Shown here: in pieces, positions 32,997 to 40,952 of the stretch | Position numbering within the stretch: the stretch's first letter is position 1 | How the letters are laid out: the number at the start of each line of letters is the position of its first letter | Origin: DASSUW01 sp963811895 | Lineage (GTDB): Bacteria; Actinomycetota; Thermoleophilia; Solirubrobacterales; Solirubrobacteraceae | Length of the DNA: 64,000 nucleotides | Direction: 5' to 3' | Assembly: GCA_963811895.1 (NCBI GenBank) | Contig: CAWETE010000004.1 | Span: 62,001 to 126,000 of the forward strand | Program-made: the position numbers and the translations under genes | The notes under the pieces: generated by a model | Told to the model about the DNA's origin: nothing | Databases searched by the model: none | The model's input: only the letters and a program-made list of their open reading frames with translations

Positions 32997-34571
32997 CTAT
33001 CCGGTGACGTCGAACGGCAGTTTCTGCCCGGCGGCGTAGTGCCCTGCCACGTGGCAGATGAGCTCGTACTTGCCGGGCTTGAGATCGGCTGACACGGTTT
33101 CCGAGGCGCCGGCGGCGAGGTCGCCGCCCTTGGCGAGGAACGTCGAGTGGTCGACCATGCCGCCATCCGCCTCAGCGGGCGCGGAGACGATGGCGAGCCC
33201 GTGCGTCGTTGCGCCCTCGTTCTTGACACCGAAGGTCACCTTGCCGGCCTTCACCGTCGGAGCACTGGCCTTGACCCACATGTCGCCGAGGGTCACGTTC
33301 ACGTCGGCAGCGGCGGCGGGCTGGCTGTCCTGCGCGCCTGAGCCGCCCATGTCGTGCCCTGCGGCCGCCTTCGGGGCATGCTCGGTCCGCAGGACGCCGA
33401 TGGCGCCCTTGCCGGCGTCGGCGAACGCGTGCGTCACGAACGGGTAGGCGCCCTCTTCCTCGAGCGTGAACTCGGCCCACCCGCCCTGCGACGGCGCGAG
33501 GTTCATGGTCTGGCTGTCGGCGCCCGGCCGGCCCTCGACGACGGTGCGGTCGAACACCGTGCCGATGACGTGGAAGGCGCTCCAGATGCTCGGACCGGCG
33601 TTGAGGACGTACATCCGCACCCGCTCGCCCTTCTTGACGGTGATCGGATTGTCCTGGTACTGGTTCGCGTAGCCGTTGAAGGCGATCACGTCCGGCTTCT
33701 TGGCCTCCATCTTGGCCATGTCGCCGCCCTTGCCGGGCTTGCCGAGGTAGTACTCCTGCTGGGTTATCCACAGCTCCCTGTCGACGGGAGCCAGGTTCTT
33801 CGGCTTGACCACGAACATCCCGACCATCCCCATGCCCGTGTGCATCAGCACCGGCTGGGTCGCGCAGTGGTACATGAAGACGCCGGGGTGCTCGGCGACG
33901 AAGCGGTAGTGCATCGACTTGCCCGGTGCGAGGTCGGCGTAGCGCTTGCCGGGGTTGACCTCGGCCGAGTGGAAGTCGATCGAGTGCGGCATCGTCACCT
34001 TCATCGCCTTCGTCGAGCCGTTGACGAGCGTGAAGTCCACCGTGTCGCCCTCGTTGACGACCATGGGGCCGGAGATGCCGGTCCCGCGGTGGAGCTTGCC
34101 GTTGACTGCGAAGCTCCAGATCTCCGTCGGCGCGAGGTCCTTGGAGACCTGCGTGACGTGATGGAACACGTCGACCTTGAACTTCTTCACGGCCCCGGCC
34201 GGTACCGGGGGCAGCGTCGCGTCGACCTTCTCGAACTTCTCGAACGCGATGCCCTTGGCGTCGGCCAGCGTCGGAGCCGTCGCCTCGGCGGCGGGCGCAG
34301 CCGGCGCCCGGGCAGGCGCGGCGACAGGACGCGCGGCACTCGGCTCGCCGCCTTCAGCGAACGCGAGGACGGCGAGCACGATCGCGAGAACGGCCACCAG
34401 GACCGACAGGCCGAGCCCAACCATCAGCCACTCGCGCCGGGCACGATCGCGCCGCCAGTCTGCGGCCGTGATCTCGACGAGGACCGCGGGAGCCTGGTCG
34501 AGCCCCTCGGCGGCCTCGTAGTCGACGGGTGCGGTCGGTTGCTGCTCGGGATCTGGGGTGAGGGTCGGCAT
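32997..34571 (-). CDS. nirK: Membrane-anchored copper nitrite reductase with C-terminal cupredoxin
   Basis: 524 residues: one N-terminal helix (about 49-71), a Pro/Ala linker, two multicopper-oxidase-type cupredoxin domains and a third C-terminal cupredoxin. The copper ligands fit NirK: MPHSIDFH (type-1 and type-2 His with the catalytic Asp), MYHCATQPVLMHTGMGM (type-2 His, type-1 Cys/His/Met), FHVIG and FVTHAFADAG (type-2 His). The third domain has CHVAGHYAAGQ, a blue-copper-like site in which the usual axial Met is Gln. The product reduces nitrite to NO at the outer face, and the fused cupredoxin may deliver electrons. ATG 34571 has AGGAAG upstream. It heads a three-gene operon with its regulator divergent. 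Confidence 0.88.
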   Translation of the reverse strand: MPTLTPDPEQQPTAPVDYEAAEGLDQAPAVLVEITAADWRRDRARREWLMVGLGLSVLVAVLAIVLAVLAFAEGGEPSAARPVAAPARAPAAPAAEATAPTLADAKGIAFEKFEKVDATLPPVPAGAVKKFKVDVFHHVTQVSKDLAPTEIWSFAVNGKLHRGTGISGPMVVNEGDTVDFTLVNGSTKAMKVTMPHSIDFHSAEVNPGKRYADLAPGKSMHYRFVAEHPGVFMYHCATQPVLMHTGMGMVGMFVVKPKNLAPVDRELWITQQEYYLGKPGKGGDMAKMEAKKPDVIAFNGYANQYQDNPITVKKGERVRMYVLNAGPSIWSAFHVIGTVFDRTVVEGRPGADSQTMNLAPSQGGWAEFTLEEEGAYPFVTHAFADAGKGAIGVLRTEHAPKAAAGHDMGGSGAQDSQPAAAADVNVTLGDMWVKASAPTVKAGKVTFGVKNEGATTHGLAIVSAPAEADGGMVDHSTFLAKGGDLAAGASETVSADLKPGKYELICHVAGHYAAGQKLPFDVTG

Positions 34572-34623
34572 CGCGTCTTCCTGGTCCTGGATTGGACAGC
34601 TCGGGTTAGAATCACGACACATA

Positions 34624-34647
34624 ATACACGATTTATATATCGTGTAT
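34624..34647. promoter_or_regulatory. Operator palindrome between nirK and its regulator
   Basis: Inverted repeat ATACACGAT (34624-34632) / ATCGTGTAT (34639-34647) with a 6-nt AT spacer, in a conspicuously AT-rich patch. It overlaps candidate -10 elements in both directions: TATACT at 34647-34652 toward the regulator, and TATTAT on the minus strand toward nirK. Likely the binding site of the winged-helix protein encoded at 34662. Confidence 0.7.
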
Positions 34648-34661
34648 ATACTTTCGCGAAT

Positions 34662-35006
34662 ATGATGTCCTATAGAGAAGCGGAGATCGCCGGCCCGCCA
34701 GCGGCCGAGTTCAAGCTCCTCACCAACCACGGCCAGACGCTGCTGCTGATCACGCACGACCCTCGCCTGCGGATGCGCGACATAGCCGCTCTGTTGAACA
34801 TCACCGAGCGCGCGGCCCAACGCATCGTGGCCGACCTCGTCAGGGCCGGGTACGTGCACCGCGAGCGCGACGGGCGACGCAACCGCTACAGCGTCAGGAC
34901 CGACCTCCCCCTGACCCTGCCGATCGAGCACCACCTGCAAGTCGGATCCCTGCTCGCAGCCCTGCTGCCGCCGCAGCCCGAGCCGACCGACACCGCGACG
35001 CACTGA
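34662..35006 (+). CDS. Winged-helix transcriptional regulator, MarR/ArsR-like
   Basis: A 114-residue DNA-binding protein: TNHGQTLLLITHDPRLRMRD, then the helix-turn-helix IAALLNITERAAQRIVADLVRAG and wing YVHRERDGRRNRYSV. No metal-binding Cys are seen, so any ligand is unknown. A -10-like TATACT ends ten nt before ATG 34662 and there is no ribosome binding site, so the transcript may be leaderless. Its position opposite nirK, with a palindrome between, marks it as the local nirK regulator. Confidence 0.82.
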   Translation: MMSYREAEIAGPPAAEFKLLTNHGQTLLLITHDPRLRMRDIAALLNITERAAQRIVADLVRAGYVHRERDGRRNRYSVRTDLPLTLPIEHHLQVGSLLAALLPPQPEPTDTATH

Positions 35007-35076
35007 CCGGCGCGACGCAGCCCAGCAGAGAGCGCTCCACGGCGCGTGGTCTGCCCCCTGGAGCAGTGGGGCCGAC

Positions 35077-35148
35077 CGGCTGATCTGCATCGTGGTCAGC
35101 CGTGGAACCGTCCGCCCGAGCGCCGATACACCAAAGTGTGCAGGCGCT
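35077..35148. terminator. Two hairpins between convergent genes
   Basis: CGGCTGA/TCAGCCG at 35077-35083 and 35096-35102, and AGCGCC...CAC-CAAA-GTG...GGCGCT at 35119-35148. The first suits termination of the regulator gene ending at 35006. The second overlaps the stop of the opposite-strand SRPBCC gene. Confidence 0.45.
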
Positions 35149-35806
35149 AGGGCACAGTCTCGGCGCGGCGGCGTAGCCCGCCGAACTGCTTGAGCTGCAT
35201 CACCCAATGGGCCGGGTCCCACAACAGCCAGTTGGCGCCGGAGATAAACGCGCAGGGCTTCCCGCGCGCCTTGCCGGTCACGACCAGCCGCGTGTGCCCG
35301 TCGACGGTCGGCCGCAGGAAGAAGCCCCACGTGCTGTCGCTGTACGCGCGCGGGTATCCGCCCGCCGGGTCGAAGTTGCGCGCCGCGGGGACGGTCAGCG
35401 ATGCCCGCAGCACGAGCGCCCGTTCGGGCACCAGGAGCGCGACGTCGAACCAGCGGCCGGCGTCTGGGTCCGAGGCGATGCGGTCGCCCTCGCGCAGGTT
35501 CTGCCATTCGGTGTGGATGCGGTCGGCGCTCGGACGGCCGCCGTTATCGAGGCGGTCGAAGCTGTAGAAGCCGGCGCGGTCGCAGCCCATCTGCACCAGC
35601 CACGGCCAGACGCGTTCCGGCGGCGCCGCGATGGTGGTTGCCATCGCGCCGTAGCGCCGGCCGCCGAGGATGAGGTCATCTCCGGGGTAGGTCGCCGCGC
35701 GCTCGTCGTCGCTCGTGCCGAGCCACTGGATACGGGGACGCAGGACCGATGCGTAGAGTGCGACCGCGCTAGCGGCCGCCCACTTCCGGGCTGCGGTGGG
35801 GCTCAT
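35147..35806 (-). CDS. SRPBCC/START-like ligand-binding protein
   Basis: 219 residues with an N-terminal hydrophobic segment (ARKWAAASAVALYASV) and a helix-grip domain beginning MATTIAAPPERVWPWLVQMG, the usual SRPBCC first strand and helix. The ligand is unknown. ATG 35806 is fixed by AAGGAG four nt upstream; the longer open frame upstream is not translated sensibly. It is 28 nt downstream of the CPBP gene on the same strand, so they form a probable operon. Confidence 0.75.
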   Translation of the reverse strand: MSPTAARKWAAASAVALYASVLRPRIQWLGTSDDERAATYPGDDLILGGRRYGAMATTIAAPPERVWPWLVQMGCDRAGFYSFDRLDNGGRPSADRIHTEWQNLREGDRIASDPDAGRWFDVALLVPERALVLRASLTVPAARNFDPAGGYPRAYSDSTWGFFLRPTVDGHTRLVVTGKARGKPCAFISGANWLLWDPAHWVMQLKQFGGLRRRAETVP

Positions 35807-35834
35807 GCTGCTCCTTGGGGATGCGATCGGGTCA

Positions 35835-36734
35835 TCAGGCGACCAACGCGGGCTCTCTGGTCGGTGCGCCGGTGTCGTGAAGCGGTGAAGTGAGGGGTAC
35901 CGGAGTCGTTGACTCGTCACGGCCGAGGCGGCCGCCGGTGAGCTTGATGAGCAACGCAACCCCGGCCCAGATGGTCAAGACGCTAAGGCCGAGCGTGAGG
36001 ATGTAGTCCCAGCGCTGGAGCGCGTCCTCGGTGCGCAGGCCGGCTGAGGCGATCGCGGTGTTGAAGCCGGCGTGGAGGATGATGCACAGCAGCACACTGC
36101 CGGTCTTGTTCAGCAGGTAGGTGTACGCGAACGCGTAGCCGACAATGCTGAGCAGCGTGAGCACGCCGAGGACGAGCACGCCGCCGGTGCCCAGACCGTG
36201 GCTGGATTCATCCATGGCGAACAGGAGGGGTAGGTGCCAGAGCGCCCACACCCCGCCGAGCAGCAGCGTGGCTCGCACCGGCGTGAAGCGGTCCTGCATG
36301 CGCGGAAGCGCGAATCCGCGCCAGCCTGGTTCCTCGTTTCCCCCTTGGAGCAGCGCCACGAAGACCAGCGTCGGCAGGAATGCCGCGAGCCGGGTGTCCA
36401 GGAGCGACCAGTCGAGATTGTTGCCTGCGAGCGCGAACTCGGCGGTGACTAGAACCGCGAGGGCGATGGGCACGCCGATCGCGAACAGGTACCAGCGGGG
36501 CGCTACGCGCCAACGAAACAGCCCCCTGAACCAGCGCTTCACCGAGTCACCGGTCAGACGGACCATGATGAGCGCTGCCACCAGCGGCCCGAACGCACCC
36601 AGCACGAGGAGCGCGGTGGCCACTCCACCTCGGTAGCCGAGCACCGAAACCGACCAGCAACCCCACGAAAACGCGAACGCAAGGACGAAGAATGACGTCA
36701 GGGGATGGCGGCCTGCGGTGGCGCGGAACGGCAT
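35835..36734 (-). CDS. CPBP-family intramembrane glutamic endopeptidase
   Basis: A 299-residue polytopic membrane protein with the ABI/CPBP motifs: motif 1 NEEPGWRGFALPRM (EExxxR), motif 2 WALWHLPLLF (FxxxH type) and motif 3 ILHAGFNTAI. These form the Glu/His/Asn active site of Rce1-like proteases. Bacterial members process or bind membrane proteins, bacteriocins or lipids; the substrate is unknown. ATG 36734 has GAGAGGA upstream. A copy of the island motif lies 100 bp upstream. Confidence 0.88.
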   Translation of the reverse strand: MPFRATAGRHPLTSFFVLAFAFSWGCWSVSVLGYRGGVATALLVLGAFGPLVAALIMVRLTGDSVKRWFRGLFRWRVAPRWYLFAIGVPIALAVLVTAEFALAGNNLDWSLLDTRLAAFLPTLVFVALLQGGNEEPGWRGFALPRMQDRFTPVRATLLLGGVWALWHLPLLFAMDESSHGLGTGGVLVLGVLTLLSIVGYAFAYTYLLNKTGSVLLCIILHAGFNTAIASAGLRTEDALQRWDYILTLGLSVLTIWAGVALLIKLTGGRLGRDESTTPVPLTSPLHDTGAPTREPALVA

Positions 36735-36836
36735 GACAAGTCCTCTCGGAGTGCGCGACCGCCTCGTGTTGCCGGCTGCTGCACCCACACAGTCGCAGCG
36801 GCGAGCTGACACCGCACCCGCCCTCACTACGAGACG

Positions 36837-36852
36837 CGGGCCGTAGTTCTCC
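36837..36852 (+). promoter_or_regulatory. DevR-like motif upstream of the CPBP protease gene
   Basis: CGGGCCGTAGTTCTCC, matching CCGTAGTY and the terminal CC of the island consensus. It lies in the 259-bp gap between the CPBP start and tRNA-Pro, the rest of which shows only a weak GGCGC/GCGCC hairpin near 36900. Confidence 0.4.
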
Positions 36853-36993
36853 ACCTTCTCGCAAGTTCGAGATCCGTCCGAGAGCAGTCAGGGCTTTGGC
36901 GCGACATCAGCGCCGATACGGGCTGCCTGCCGTCCCCGCGCCGCAACGTCGATCGGCGGGTCCTGCGGCCGCAATCGAATCGGCTATCCGAAG

Positions 36994-37067
36994 TCGGGGC
37001 GGCCGGATTTGAACCGGCGACCTCCGCGACCCAAACGCGGCGCTCTGCCAGGCTGAGCTACGCCCCG
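36994..37067 (-). tRNA. tRNA-Pro (anticodon TGG)
   Basis: Minus-strand cloverleaf: acceptor CGGGGCG/CGCCCCG, D arm GCTC...GAGC, anticodon stem CCGCG/CGCGG with loop TTTGGGT (anticodon TGG, decoding CCA), T arm GCCGG-TTCAAAT-CCGGC, discriminator A. CCA is not encoded. Confidence 0.95.
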
Positions 37068-37101
37068 ATGGCGCGAGTATGGCAGCCACAATGGGTGGCG
37101 C

Positions 37102-38043
37102 ATGCACGACGCTCGCCGCCCGCGCCTGGGCTATCTGCTCGCCGCGGTCGCCGCGGCGATGTTCGCCGTCAACGGATCGATCGCCAAGCTGCTGCTCGAG
37201 GACGGCGTCTCGGCCTCGCATCTGAGCCAGCTCAGGGTGACGGTGGCGTTCGTGATGCTCGCCGGGGCGCTGGCGGTGGTCGACCGGCGGCGGCTGCGGA
37301 TCGCGCGCGCGGACGTGCCGCGGATGGCGTGGCTCGGCTTCGCCGGCGTGGCGATCGTGCAGCTCTCGTACTTCCTGGCCATCGAGCGGATGCCGATCAG
37401 CGTCGCGCTGGTGATCCAGTTCACCGGGCCGGCGATGGTCCTGCTGTGGCTGCGGCTCGCGCACGGGCGGCGGCTCAAGCCGTCGCTCTACGGCGCGGTC
37501 GCGCTGTCGGTGGCCGGCTCGGCGCTCGTGGTGGAGGTGTTCGACGCGGGCTCGATCGACGGGCTCGGCGTCGTCTACGCGCTGGTCGCCGCGGTGACCT
37601 TCGCGATCTACCTCGTGGGCTTCGAGCGCGTCGGCCGCACGTACGACGCGTTCACGACGCTCGCCTGGGGCCTCGGCTTCGCGACCCTCTTCTGGCTGCT
37701 GGTCAGCCCGCCGTGGAGCTTTCCGCTCGGCGAGCTCGACAGCGTTCGCAACGTCGCGCTGGCCGCGGGCGTGGTCGTGATCGGCACGCTCGCGCCCTTC
37801 CTGCTCAATGTGAGCGCGCTGCGCCACCTGCCGGCCGCGCGGGTCGGCGTGGTCGCCACGCTCGAGCCGGTGCTGGCCACGCTCGTCGCCTGGGCCATCC
37901 ACGACGAGGCGCTCAACGGGATCCAGATCGCCGGCGGCCTGCTCGTGGTGGCCGCGGTGGCGTGGGTGCAGAGCCACCCGCCCTCCCCAGAAGTAGAGGC
38001 TGTGCCCGGATGGCTCAAGCCCGCGGCCACTGAGGCCGAATAA
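37102..38043 (+). CDS. EamA/DMT-superfamily transporter
   Basis: A 313-residue protein with ten predicted helices in two EamA repeats: MFAVNGSIAKLLLEDGVSA in the first, and GVVYALVAAVTFAIYLVGFE with LRHLPAARVGVVATLEPVLA in the second. Drug/metabolite exporters of this type often move amino acids or nucleobases; the substrate is unknown. The gene ends just before the riboswitch of the next gene. Confidence 0.87.
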   Translation: MHDARRPRLGYLLAAVAAAMFAVNGSIAKLLLEDGVSASHLSQLRVTVAFVMLAGALAVVDRRRLRIARADVPRMAWLGFAGVAIVQLSYFLAIERMPISVALVIQFTGPAMVLLWLRLAHGRRLKPSLYGAVALSVAGSALVVEVFDAGSIDGLGVVYALVAAVTFAIYLVGFERVGRTYDAFTTLAWGLGFATLFWLLVSPPWSFPLGELDSVRNVALAAGVVVIGTLAPFLLNVSALRHLPAARVGVVATLEPVLATLVAWAIHDEALNGIQIAGGLLVVAAVAWVQSHPPSPEVEAVPGWLKPAATEAE

Positions 38044-38049
38044 CGGAGT

Positions 38050-38126
38050 GACAAGACAAAGGCAAACCGCTCGCGAGGGCGGGACGCAAAGCCACGGGGC
38101 TCACAGAGCTCGCCGGGTTGCCAAAG
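38050..38126 (+). ncRNA. Cyclic di-GMP-I (GEMM) riboswitch
   Basis: Matches the GEMM-I core: GGCAAACC, then a stem CCGCTC/GGGCGG closed by a GCGA (GNRA) tetraloop, the invariant GGGACGCAAAGCC, a GC-rich P3 region with ACGGGGCTC/GAGCTCGC, and the closing GCCGGGTTGCC. The aptamer ends three or four nt before ATG 38127, leaving no separate ribosome binding site. Ligand binding could therefore act directly on translation initiation. Confidence 0.88.
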
Positions 38127-38708
38127 ATGTCGCTCAAGCTTCGAACCACACTCCTCACCCTCCTCACGGCACTCCTCCTTGTGCCGGCCGCCGGCGTCGC
38201 CGAGGGCAAGAAGCACCGCGCGCCCGCCAAGGCGCAGGTCGCACAGGAGTGCGCCAACGCCGATCTCGACGCCACCGAGGACAACCTCCCGGAGATCCGC
38301 GCCGCGATCCTCTGCCTGCACAACCAGATCCGCGCCGAGAACGACCTGCCGGCGCTGCGCGAGAACAAGAAGCTCCGCAAGGCCGCGCTCGGCCACTCGC
38401 GCGACATGGTCAAGGACAGCTACTTCGAGCACACCACGCCCGAGGGCGTGACGATGGTCGACCGCATCCTGCGCGCCAAGTACGTCCGCGAGGACCAGGG
38501 CTGGGCGCTCGGCGAGAACCTCGCCTGGGGGACCGGCTCCTACGGCACCCCGCGCGGCGCCGTCGACGCGTGGATGGACTCGCCCGGCCACCGCGCCAAC
38601 ATCCTCAAGCGCTCCTTCCGCGACATGGGCGTCGGCATCGTGCTCGGCGTGCCGGTCTCGGACGCCGCGGGCACGACCTACACGGTCGACTTCGGCGTCA
38701 AGCGCTGA
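38127..38708 (+). CDS. Secreted CAP/SCP-domain (YkwD-like) protein under riboswitch control
   Basis: 193 residues: signal peptide MSLKLRTTLLTLLTALLLVP, a basic linker, and a CAP domain with AAILCLHNQIRAENDLPALR, LGHSRDMVKDSYFEHTTPEG, LGENLAWG and WMDSPGHRANILKRSFRDMG. His and Glu of the CAP cavity (SYFEHT, GENLA, GHRANI) are present. Bacterial CAP proteins sit in the envelope or medium and are linked to cell-wall or spore functions, with biochemistry unclear. Control by a c-di-GMP riboswitch ties it to motility, biofilm or development decisions. Confidence 0.9.
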   Translation: MSLKLRTTLLTLLTALLLVPAAGVAEGKKHRAPAKAQVAQECANADLDATEDNLPEIRAAILCLHNQIRAENDLPALRENKKLRKAALGHSRDMVKDSYFEHTTPEGVTMVDRILRAKYVREDQGWALGENLAWGTGSYGTPRGAVDAWMDSPGHRANILKRSFRDMGVGIVLGVPVSDAAGTTYTVDFGVKR

Positions 38709-38733
38709 ACCGGCGTCTAACCTCGTCGGCCAC

Positions 38734-39960
38734 ATGGCCGACGTCCGCCCGTTCCAAGCACTCCACTACGACCGCGACCGCGTCGGCGGCCTCCAGCCCG
38801 TCGTCGCCCCGCCCTACGACGTGATCGACGCCGGGCAGCGCATCGAGCTGCTCGCTCAGTCGCCCTACAACGTCGTCGAGATCGACCTTCCGCAGGGCGA
38901 CGACCCGTACGCCCACGCCGCCGAGGTGTTCGAGCAGTGGCAGCGCGACGGGATCCTCACCCGCGACGACGACCCCGCCCTGTGGGCGCTCGAGCAGGAC
39001 TACACCGGCCCCGACGGCCGGCGCCGCACCCGCCACGGGTTCTTCGCGCGCGTGGCGGTCGAGGACTACGGGCCCGGCCGCATCCGGCCGCACGAGCGCA
39101 CGCACCCCGGCCCGAAGGAGGACCGGCTGCGGCTCACCCGCGCCACGCACGCGAACCTCTCCCCGATCTTCAGCCTCTACGACGACCCGGCCGGGGCAGC
39201 GTGGGGCGCGCTCGCCCCGCACCTCGAGACCGAGCCGTGGGCCGAGGTGACCGACGAGGACGACACCACGCACCGGCTGTGGCGCGTCGCGGACCCGGAG
39301 GCGATCGAGGCGGTCCGCGCCGCGCTCGCGCCCGCCGAGCTGCTGATCGCCGACGGCCATCACCGCTACGAGACCGCGCGCGTGCACCACGAGGAGGGCG
39401 GGGCCGGCCACGTGCTCATGTGCCTGGTCGCGCTCCAGGACCCGGGCCTGACCGTCTTCCCCACCCACCGCCTGCTCACCACGATCGGCGACCGCGAGCG
39501 GCTGCGCGCCACGCTCGAGCGCGACTTCGAGATCGCCCCGACCGACGAGCTCGAGCCGCAGGGCGACGGTCCGGTCCGCATGGGCTACCTCGACGCACAC
39601 CACGGCCGGCCGCTCATGCTCACGCTGCGCGACCCGGCGATCGCCGCCGAGGCGCTGCCGGACAAGCCGGAGCCCTACCGGAACCTCGATACGGCGGTGC
39701 TGGAGGCGATCGTGCTGCAGGGCGCGCTGGGCATGAGCGAGGACGACATCTCGCATCTGCACGGGCTCGACTACGCGCGCGACACCGCCCAGGCGCGCGA
39801 GCGCGTGGAGTCCGGAGAGGCCCAGGCGGCCTTCTTCATGCGGGGCACGCCGGTGTCCCAGGTGCGTGACGTGGCGGCAACCGGGGAATCCATGCCTCCG
39901 AAGAGCACCTACTTCTTCCCTAAGGTGCTCACCGGCATGGTGTTCAATCCATTGGACTAG
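38734..39960 (+). CDS. DUF1015-family protein
   Basis: A 408-residue protein of the DUF1015 family: MADVRPFQALHYDRDRVG, VVAPPYDVIDAGQR, YNVVEIDLPQGDDPY, RPHERTHPGPKEDRL, LIADGHHRYETA and the C-terminal FFMRGTPVSQVRDVAA, MPPKSTYFFPK. The family is widespread in bacteria and archaea and its biochemical role is not firmly known. It is followed immediately (0 nt) by the osmC-type gene, so they are co-transcribed. Confidence 0.9.
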   Translation: MADVRPFQALHYDRDRVGGLQPVVAPPYDVIDAGQRIELLAQSPYNVVEIDLPQGDDPYAHAAEVFEQWQRDGILTRDDDPALWALEQDYTGPDGRRRTRHGFFARVAVEDYGPGRIRPHERTHPGPKEDRLRLTRATHANLSPIFSLYDDPAGAAWGALAPHLETEPWAEVTDEDDTTHRLWRVADPEAIEAVRAALAPAELLIADGHHRYETARVHHEEGGAGHVLMCLVALQDPGLTVFPTHRLLTTIGDRERLRATLERDFEIAPTDELEPQGDGPVRMGYLDAHHGRPLMLTLRDPAIAAEALPDKPEPYRNLDTAVLEAIVLQGALGMSEDDISHLHGLDYARDTAQARERVESGEAQAAFFMRGTPVSQVRDVAATGESMPPKSTYFFPKVLTGMVFNPLD

Positions 39961-40389
39961 ATGGCTCTCCTGAACCGAAGCAGCGAGACGCGCTCCATGC
40001 GCGCCGTCGCGCGTCAGCGCGAGAAGTTCACCCACGACGTGAAGGCAGGCGACCACACCTTCACCGTCGACGAGCCGGTCGAGGCCGGCGGCCAGGACGA
40101 GGGGCCGAGCCCGCAGGAGCTGCTCGCCGCGGCGCTCGCCTCGTGCACGGCGGTCACGATCGAGATGTACGCGCAGCGCAAGGGCTGGGACACCAGCGGC
40201 CTCACGGTCGACGTCGAGTACACGCCCGCCGAGCGCGGCTGCCCGACCAAGTTCGAGCTCGTGCTCAAGATGCCCCCGCACCTCGACGAGGAGCAGATGG
40301 ACAAGCTGCGCGTGATCGCGGCCAAGTGCCCCGTCCACCGCACGCTCGAGGGCGAGGTCATGTTCGAAGAGCGGGTCGAGCTCGCCTGA
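39961..40389 (+). CDS. OsmC/Ohr-family peroxide-detoxifying protein
   Basis: A 142-residue OsmC-like protein with the two reactive Cys of the family, in ALASCTAVTIEMYA and AAKCPVHRTLEG. These proteins reduce organic hydroperoxides at a dimer-interface active site. ATG 39961 directly abuts the stop of the DUF1015 gene. Confidence 0.9.
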   Translation: MALLNRSSETRSMRAVARQREKFTHDVKAGDHTFTVDEPVEAGGQDEGPSPQELLAAALASCTAVTIEMYAQRKGWDTSGLTVDVEYTPAERGCPTKFELVLKMPPHLDEEQMDKLRVIAAKCPVHRTLEGEVMFEERVELA

Positions 40390-40442
40390 GCGTCGCCGAC
40401 GAGCTGGCCGCGGTCCTGGTCGCGCCCGAGGAGGCGCTGGCC

Positions 40443-40952
40443 ATGGACGTGCACGGCGGCCGCGACGCCGCCGTGCTGGTTCCCGTGTTCGAGGGCGACG
40501 GCGGGCTGCACGCCGTCTTCACGCGCCGCCGGCACGACCTGCGCCGCCACGCGGGCGAGATCTCGTTCCCCGGCGGCCGGCGCGACCACGGCGAGGAGCT
40601 GCTCGACACGGCGCTGCGCGAGGCGCACGAGGAGGTCGGCCTGCCGCCCGACGCGGTGCGCGTGGTCGGCGCCCTGCCGCCGACGCCGACCTTCGTCACC
40701 AACTACGCGATCTATCCGTTCGTCGGCGTGATCGAGGCAGGATTCGCCTGGGTGATGCAGCAGACCGAGGTCGACGAGGTGCTCGAGCTGTCGCTGGAGG
40801 AGCTGCGCGCCGGCTACGGCGAGCGCCGGCTGGTGCGGAGGGGCATCCCCTTCCGCACCCCGACGTACGAGTCGGGCGGCCACCTCATCTGGGGCGCGAC
40901 CGCCCGGATCCTCGGGGAACTGCTGGCTAGGACTTCTCGATCGGGACGTTGA
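40443..40952 (+). CDS. Nudix hydrolase, CoA pyrophosphatase type
   Basis: 169 residues with the UPF0035/CoAse signature RRHDLRRHAGEISFPGG and an intact Nudix box (GRRDHGEELLDTALREAHEE-VG). Family members cleave CoA and its esters to 4'-phosphopantetheine derivatives and 3',5'-ADP. No ATG/GTG/TTG lies between the osmC stop (40389) and ATG 40443; a CTG at 40386 in frame would add 19 residues. The 3' end overlaps the convergent rhodanese gene by 26 bp. Confidence 0.85.
   Translation: MDVHGGRDAAVLVPVFEGDGGLHAVFTRRRHDLRRHAGEISFPGGRRDHGEELLDTALREAHEEVGLPPDAVRVVGALPPTPTFVTNYAIYPFVGVIEAGFAWVMQQTEVDEVLELSLEELRAGYGERRLVRRGIPFRTPTYESGGHLIWGATARILGELLARTSRSGR

Noticed and set aside
38041..38126. c-di-AMP (ydaO) riboswitch
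   Set aside because: The GGGACGCAAAGCC and GGCAAACC...GGGTTGCC elements and GNRA-capped stem fit GEMM-I (c-di-GMP), not the ydaO consensus.
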